In this document: positions 5,505 to 9,458 of the stretch, in pieces | How positions within the stretch are numbered: the stretch's first letter is position 1 | How the letters are laid out: every line of letters begins with the position of its first letter | Source: an uncultured Mucilaginibacter sp. | GTDB lineage: Bacteria > Bacteroidota > Bacteroidia > Sphingobacteriales > Sphingobacteriaceae | Assembly (NCBI GenBank): GCA_946479225.1 | Contig: CAMLFI010000074.1 | Location: 1 to 9,458 of the forward strand | DNA: 9,458 bases | Reading direction: 5' to 3' | Translations under genes and position numbers: made by a program | Notes under the pieces: model-generated | Told to the model about the DNA's origin: nothing | The model's database searches: none | The model's input: only the letters and a program-made list of their open reading frames with translations

Positions 5505-6506
5505 ATGAAAAGATATTTATATTGCATATCGGTACTTTCCTTACTGATATTTTCTTGCAAAAAAGATAAAAAAACGAATACTGTTGATAATAAAACCCCC
5601 GTTGCAGTAACGTTCAACGTATCCGGATTCTCTCAGAGTACCGAAGTTTTTACGTCCGGTTCGCAAAAAATACAGTCTACTAATTTAATAACCAATGCGT
5701 TAACTGATAACATAGAAAGTATATTATATGCTGTTTATGACGTTAACGGCAAGCCTGTAAAAACAATAAACCAGTATAAAACGCAATCGGGTTTTGGAAC
5801 TATTAATGACAATCTGATTCCGGGGGATTATACGTTTGTTTTTATTGGTTACAAAAATGATTTAGGTGCTGACGGTAATGGCAGCGGTACTATAGGATAT
5901 AATGATGCCAACATGTCGGGTACCGGTGTGAACCAGATAACATTCAACAACGCCAACATCTCGTTTTACAACGATCCTCGTTCCTATAAGGCTGTGCCTT
6001 TTAAAGATACTTTTGCAAAGAAGGTGTCTTTGACCGTAACAACGCAAAACTCTCCACAGGCAGTTGTTCTTGACCGTATCACATCGCAGTTACAAATAAA
6101 CATAGAAGATGCTTTACCTGCTGATGCCAAAACGCTTCATGTGGATATTGATACAGAATACTATGCTTTTAAATTTTCAAGTTTTATGCCGATTAGTAAT
6201 TTTCAGGGGAAAAGCTTCAATATTGCAATTCCATCTGGCAGTGCCGGCCAATCCAATTTTAATACTACAACTTATCTGCTAAACAACGTTGCTCCATTTT
6301 CCGTAACTATACAATGTTTAGATGCAAGCAATAAAATAATTGCATCTAAAGTGATTTCAAACGTAACATGCGTCAGAAACAAAAAAACAATTTTAACGGG
6401 AAAATTATTTTCCCGTTCTGCGGGAAGTGGGAGTGCGGGAACTAATGGGTTCACCATACAAATAGACCCCACCTGGGCACCCCCGGGAGCAACTATTTCA
6501 TTTTAG
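5505..6506 (+). CDS. Fimbrillin/Mfa2-like lipoprotein, second paralog
   Basis: 333 aa from the ATG at 5505. This start is chosen because it places a proper signal peptide and lipobox (LLIFSC, Cys18, then KKDKK) at the N-terminus; the in-frame TTG at 5481 would add eight unlikely residues. The architecture matches its neighbour: VTFNVSGF, AVYDVNGKPVK, SGFGTINDNLIPGDYTFVFIG, FKDTFAKKVSLTV, VVLDRITSQLQINIEDALP and, near the end, APFSVTI and ISNVTCVRNKKTILTGKLF. It has an extra Gly/Asn/Ser-rich insert (about residues 124-146) and a Gly/Ser-rich linker near the C-terminus. Probably a surface-exposed lipoprotein; a fimbrial anchor or tip role is only suggested by the motif pattern. Confidence 0.8.
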   Translation: MKRYLYCISVLSLLIFSCKKDKKTNTVDNKTPVAVTFNVSGFSQSTEVFTSGSQKIQSTNLITNALTDNIESILYAVYDVNGKPVKTINQYKTQSGFGTINDNLIPGDYTFVFIGYKNDLGADGNGSGTIGYNDANMSGTGVNQITFNNANISFYNDPRSYKAVPFKDTFAKKVSLTVTTQNSPQAVVLDRITSQLQINIEDALPADAKTLHVDIDTEYYAFKFSSFMPISNFQGKSFNIAIPSGSAGQSNFNTTTYLLNNVAPFSVTIQCLDASNKIIASKVISNVTCVRNKKTILTGKLFSRSAGSGSAGTNGFTIQIDPTWAPPGATISF

Positions 6507-6669
6507 GCATCAGATAGTTATAAAATATGCTGAATGCACTGTCATGTTACCAAGCGTATAATGTAGAATTTTCTGATTTTTTCTATAAGTAATGTCCTGA
6601 ATAGGGTATTCAAAGTAATGATGGTAGCGTGCCTGTAAAAATTAGCAACGGGGAAGATAAATGGGGGTT

Positions 6670-6698
6670 ATTAACGGAAAAATCGTTAATGTGATTTT
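6670..6698 (+). terminator. Possible terminator after the lipoprotein operon
   Basis: ATTAACG (6670-6676) pairs perfectly with CGTTAAT (6684-6690) around GAAAAAT. GTGATTTTT follows, with the T-run at 6694-6698. The stem is AT-rich and lies 164 bp after the last stop codon, so this is a moderate candidate only. Confidence 0.4.
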
Positions 6699-6709
6699 TA
6701 CTTATTTAG

Positions 6710-6740
6710 ATCGTCTTGATTCTTAAAAATCAAAGACGAT
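6710..6740 (-). terminator. Strong hairpin abutting the tRNA-Met 5' half
   Basis: ATCGTC plus TTGATT (6710-6721) pairs with AATCAA plus GACGAT (6728-6740), 12 bp with one bulged A and loop CTTAAA. On the minus strand it begins at the point where tRNA-Met identity ends, and shares AT with the repeat. There is no good T-run beyond it on either side, so it could be a terminator or a stabilising 3' hairpin. Confidence 0.5.
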
Positions 6741-6775
6741 GAATCCTACGCTCTAACCATCTGAGCTACCCCGCC
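6739..6775 (-). pseudogene. tRNA-Met 5' half (37-nt exact copy, ends at the anticodon)
   Basis: Identical to the intact tRNA-Met from its first base through the last anticodon base (compare 4180-4216): acceptor 5' strand, full D-arm, anticodon 5' strand and TTCAT. Identity stops exactly at the mature 5' end on one side and right after CAT on the other. The anticodon 3' strand, T-arm and acceptor 3' strand are absent and a hairpin replaces them. It forms a 37-bp direct repeat with the intact gene, flanking 2.5 kb that carries the lipoprotein pair. Confidence 0.85.
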
Positions 6776-6816
6776 TTACACATTGCGCTGTAACAACGCC
6801 CCTTAAAAAAGGTTTG

Positions 6817-6824
6817 CAAATATA
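6817..6824 (-). promoter_or_regulatory. TAnnTTTG promoter-like box for the tRNA-Met half
   Basis: The minus strand reads TATATTTG, an exact match to the Bacteroidota -7 consensus. A start near 6810 would give a leader of about 35 nt before the tRNA half. This suggests that the half sits where a functioning tRNA gene once began, and might still be transcribed. No clear -33 element is seen. Confidence 0.4.
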
Positions 6825-6896
6825 GCAGAAATTCGTTTCCTTTAGAAAAAATGTTAACATTGTGGCGTGCAATCCGGGCCATCAATTATAAACCCC

Positions 6897-7277
6897 ATGT
6901 CTGAAAAGAAAAAATTCTCTATTGAGTACGAGATAAAGTCGTCGCCACGCATATTATACACTTTTTTGGTTGAACCTAACGGGTTAGCACAATGGTTTGC
7001 TGACGACGTTAATATTCGCGAACAGATCTACACTTTCACCTGGGACGGTGAACAGCAAAAGGCAAAACTGGTTAATGCCCGCGAAAATAAACTGGTAAGG
7101 TTTAAATGGTTAGATGACGATCCACAGTGTTATTTTGAGATGGAGATAATCCAGGATGAACTGACCAATGATGTTGCCCTTGCTGTAACTGATTTTTCTG
7201 CCGAAGATGCTTTGGGTGAAAGAAAATTGATATGGGATAATCAGATTCAGTACCTTATCAGCGTTTTAGGTGCATAA
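6897..7277 (+). CDS. START-like domain protein (126 aa)
   Basis: A single small helix-grip (START/Bet v1-like, AHSA1-related) domain. FSIEYEIKSSPRILYTFLVEPNGLAQWFADDV at the N-terminus is the typical first strand, two helices and the W-containing segment. Beta strands with FTWDGEQQKAKLV and VRFKWLDDD follow, and a long C-terminal helix IWDNQIQYLISVL closes it. The start ATG at 6897 is preferred to the in-frame GTG at 6867, which would add ten residues without family support. This family is known in Bacteroidota immediately before an LptF/LptG permease gene, as here (27 bp gap); its ligand and function are unknown. A weak TAacATTG box near 6855 could be its promoter. Confidence 0.85.
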   Translation: MSEKKKFSIEYEIKSSPRILYTFLVEPNGLAQWFADDVNIREQIYTFTWDGEQQKAKLVNARENKLVRFKWLDDDPQCYFEMEIIQDELTNDVALAVTDFSAEDALGERKLIWDNQIQYLISVLGA

Positions 7278-7291
7278 GGGTTAATTTTCCC

Positions 7292-7299
7292 TAATTTTG
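7292..7299 (+). promoter_or_regulatory. TAnnTTTG box directly before the LptF/G start
   Basis: TAATTTTG matches the -7 consensus and ends five bases before the GTG start at 7305. If used, the mRNA would be leaderless or nearly so. It may be chance in AT-rich sequence, as the gene can also be read through from the START-like gene. Confidence 0.35.
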
Positions 7300-7304
7300 C
7301 ATAC

Positions 7305-8762
7305 GTGAAAAAGATACACCTGTTACTGCTCAAGTCTTTCATAAGGCCTTTCCTGGTTACTTTTTTGATTGTAATGTTTGTGTTGCTAATGTTATTTCTG
7401 TGGAAATACATTGACGACCTGATAGGTAAGGGCTTTCAATGGTACATTATAATGGAGCTTATGGCCTATGCCTCGGCTACCAACGTGCAAATGGCGCTGC
7501 CCTTATCGGTTTTGCTCTCATCCATCATGACGTACGGCAGTTTGGGCGAAAACTACGAACTTGTAGCTATTAAATCAGCAGGCATATCACTTACCCGGGC
7601 AATGTACCCTATGTTTATAGTGGTGTGCTTTTTATGCGTTAGCGCTTTCTTTTTTTCTGATTATATACTGCCTATTGCCAATTTAAAATACTATTCGTTG
7701 CTGTATGATGCACGCGAGCAGAAATCAGCTAATTTTTTACCCGAAGGTGTCTTTAGTAATAGCTTCGCCAATAACACCATACGTGTGCAACGCAAGGATC
7801 CGGACGGCCAAACACTTTACGGCCTTACTATTTACTCTAAAGACCCTGTAAAAAATACCTCGTTTATGGTTATGGCCAAACAGGGGAAGATGTATCGGTC
7901 ATTTGACGACAAATATTTGATTATAGAATTAAAGGACGGTATTCGATATGAAGAGAACTCCGGTTCCGGCGGCGCAACGTACATACCGCGACGGGTTTTT
8001 ATAAGGCAACGGTTTAAATCAACAACGCAAAAGCTTGATTTAAGCGGAATAACCACGTTCAAAAAAACTGACGAAAGCGCATTTAAAAGCGCTTTTCAAA
8101 TGATGAACCTACGTTTACTGGGCGACACGATCCGTATTCTTAATAGGAATTTGGACAGTACCCGGGCCGCAAATTTTAAGGTAGTTGTGCCTTTTATAAA
8201 ATACTTATCAATGCCGGCTAAGCCAGACAGCCCCGCTGTTAAGCCCGTTGCTTATAAAGCTAATTGGTTTAAAGCGTTGCCCGTAACAGAGCAGCAGCAG
8301 GCAATACAAAATGCCCAAAGCGAAGCCAATACTGTAAAGGAACAGTTTAAAACGAGGAAGGGCAGTTTTGACAATACAGCTTCAAGCGAGCATGGTGCAC
8401 AGGTTGAATATCATAAAAAGTTTGTGCTATCAGCTGCTTGTCTGGCGCTGTTCCTTATTGGCGCACCGCTTGGCGCTATCATCCGCAAAGGTGGATTAGG
8501 CTTGCCCGTGGTGGTTTCGGTTATATTTTTCCTTCTTTATTATATCATTTCAACCATTGGCGAAAAGTCTGTTAAGGAAGGGGTTTCATCTCCATTTATA
8601 GGTATGTGGATCAGTATCATGGTGCTTACGCCAATCGGTATCTTTTTGTCGTACAAGGCAGCTAATGATTCTGTTATTTTCGATGCGGAACTTTATAAAC
8701 GCTTATTCGGCAATTTGTTTACCAAAGCAAAAGCTCTTTTCAGCAAAAAGCCTGCTTTGTAG
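7305..8762 (+). CDS. LptF/LptG family permease (lipopolysaccharide export)
   Basis: 485 aa, inner-membrane subunit of the LptB2FG transporter that extracts lipopolysaccharide and passes it to the periplasmic bridge. Three N-terminal transmembrane helices (about residues 11-33, 58-78, 100-120) are followed by a large periplasmic beta-jellyroll (about 130-370) and three C-terminal helices (about 373-394, 401-419, 432-451). GENYELVAIKSAGIS after helix 2 is the cytoplasmic coupling segment that contacts the ATPase. IGAPLGAIIRKGGLGLP is the conserved loop after helix 4. A charged, low-complexity stretch (about 320-365) lengthens the periplasmic part, as is common in Bacteroidota homologs. The start is GTG, giving MKKIHLLLLK. 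Whether it plays the F or the G role cannot be decided from the sequence; the window holds only one such gene. Confidence 0.92.
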   Translation: MKKIHLLLLKSFIRPFLVTFLIVMFVLLMLFLWKYIDDLIGKGFQWYIIMELMAYASATNVQMALPLSVLLSSIMTYGSLGENYELVAIKSAGISLTRAMYPMFIVVCFLCVSAFFFSDYILPIANLKYYSLLYDAREQKSANFLPEGVFSNSFANNTIRVQRKDPDGQTLYGLTIYSKDPVKNTSFMVMAKQGKMYRSFDDKYLIIELKDGIRYEENSGSGGATYIPRRVFIRQRFKSTTQKLDLSGITTFKKTDESAFKSAFQMMNLRLLGDTIRILNRNLDSTRAANFKVVVPFIKYLSMPAKPDSPAVKPVAYKANWFKALPVTEQQQAIQNAQSEANTVKEQFKTRKGSFDNTASSEHGAQVEYHKKFVLSAACLALFLIGAPLGAIIRKGGLGLPVVVSVIFFLLYYIISTIGEKSVKEGVSSPFIGMWISIMVLTPIGIFLSYKAANDSVIFDAELYKRLFGNLFTKAKALFSKKPAL

Positions 8763-8832
8763 GCAAAGTTGGTGCTTGCAAGCGCTACAATATTCTTTAC
8801 ACACAACCGACGTTTATTTTTTTAATATGCGT

Positions 8833-8840
8833 TAACTTTG
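8833..8840 (+). promoter_or_regulatory. TAnnTTTG promoter box for ribB
   Basis: TAACTTTG is an exact match to the Bacteroidota -7 consensus. Initiation near 8847 gives a leader of about 37 nt carrying AAGGGAG (8861-8867), a possible but distant ribosome site. The leader is too short for an FMN riboswitch, and no RFN-like motifs are seen. Confidence 0.5.
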
Positions 8841-8883
8841 TTAAGCTGCCTGCCATTTAAAAGGGAGCTGTTAATTTAATAAA

Positions 8884-9458
8884 ATGCTTAACACCATTCC
8901 AGAAGCTATTGAAGCTATAAAAGCCGGTAAAACTATTATTGTGGTTGATGATGAGGACAGGGAAAATGAGGGTGATTTTCTAACTGCCGCGCGTAATGCT
9001 ACTCCTGAAACTGTAAACTTTATGATCCGCTATGGCCGCGGCCTTGTCTGCGCGCCCATAACGCAGCAGCGTGCTTCTGAGTTAGAACTGGAGCTTATGG
9101 TGAGCCATAACACCACATCGCACGAAACTAATTTTACTGTATCTGTTGATCTTTTGGAAGGCTGCACCACTGGCATTTCGGCAACTGATCGGTCAAAAAC
9201 TATACTGGCTTTAATAGATCCGGATACAAAACCGGCAGATCTGGGACGGCCGGGACACATATTCCCGCTTATAGCGAAGAACGGTGGCGTGTTACGCCGT
9301 TCAGGGCATACTGAAGCGGCTGTAGATCTTGCTGTAATGGCGGGTTTTGAGCCTGCCGGTGTTATATGCGAAATAATGAGCGAGAGCGGCGATATGGCGC
9401 GCCTGCCCGAGTTGAAAGAAATGGCTAAGGAACTTGATCTGAAAATAATTTCTATCAA
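8884..9458 (+). CDS. ribB: 3,4-dihydroxy-2-butanone-4-phosphate synthase, 3'-truncated by window
   Basis: Converts ribulose 5-phosphate to 3,4-dihydroxy-2-butanone 4-phosphate plus formate, a precursor step of riboflavin synthesis in the cytoplasm. The visible 191 residues contain the family signatures: [12 protein letters not shown] (20-31, acidic metal and substrate site), [12 protein letters not shown] (49-60), DRSKTI (102-107), GRPGHIFPL (121-129), [12 protein letters not shown] (138-149, catalytic His142) and PAGVICEIM (157-165). The frame continues past the last base without a stop. Many Bacteroidota carry a fused GTP cyclohydrolase II domain (RibBA); whether that is so here lies outside the window. 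The start ATG at 8884 gives the standard N-terminus ([16 protein letters not shown]). It follows the LptF/G gene by 121 bp with its own promoter box. Confidence 0.92.
   Translation, partial: MLNTIPEAIEAIKAGKTIIVVDDEDRENEGDFLTAARNATPETVNFMIRYGRGLVCAPITQQRASELELELMVSHNTTSHETNFTVSVDLLEGCTTGISATDRSKTILALIDPDTKPADLGRPGHIFPLIAKNGGVLRRSGHTEAAVDLAVMAGFEPAGVICEIMSESGDMARLPELKEMAKELDLKIISI

Noticed and set aside
8771..8786. GCTTGCAAGC palindrome after LptF/G as a terminator
   Set aside because: The perfect part is only 10 bp, the extension relies on wobble pairs, and no T-tract follows.
9030..9458. Long minus-strand open frame at the right edge
   Set aside because: It is the antisense shadow of ribB, whose plus-strand frame carries all the family motifs and runs off the window.

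Overview
The window looks like chromosome from a Bacteroidota organism, most likely the Sphingobacteriaceae (Pedobacter/Mucilaginibacter-like). The grounds are TAnnTTTG promoter boxes, SCKK-type lipoproteins, an AT-leaning sequence with weak ribosome sites, a START-like + LptF/G + RibB gene order, and a recombinase type typical of that phylum. Taxonomy is inference from gene content; no database was searched.

Layout. (1) 1-743: the end of a 3-keto-disaccharide hydrolase (DUF1080) gene, closed by a terminator. (2) 744-2102: about 1.36 kb with no convincing gene. It is filled with intergenic repeats: two phased arrays of a 10-bp palindrome (GAACTTGTTC / GAACAAGTTC) at 15-bp steps, in opposite orientation, around several stem-loops. 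(3) 2103-3782: a decayed mobile-element module, made of a tiny helical protein overlapping by ATGA a large serine recombinase that is broken by two single-base deletions. (4) 3734-4329: minus-strand tRNA-Met territory, with a degenerate tRNA-Met copy, a small GIY-YIG nuclease whose last codons lie inside that copy, a strong terminator and an intact tRNA-Met(CAT) with a promoter. (5) 4529-6506: two tandem paralogous lipoproteins resembling fimbrillin/Mfa2 surface proteins. (6) 6670-6824: terminator-like hairpins and a 37-nt exact copy of the 5' half of tRNA-Met ending at the anticodon, with its own promoter-like box. (7) 6897-9458: ordinary housekeeping genes, namely a START-like protein, an LptF/LptG permease and the first 191 codons of ribB or ribBA, cut by the window end.

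The most unusual feature is the tRNA-Met arrangement. Three same-strand tRNA-Met sequences (degenerate, intact, 5' half) bracket the GIY-YIG gene and the lipoprotein pair. One reading is that an island of about 2.9 kb split a tRNA-Met gene near its anticodon and brought a replacement tRNA. The alternative is a tandem tRNA-Met cluster that decayed and collected insertions. The phased 15-bp arrays are the second signal that ordinary annotation does not explain.
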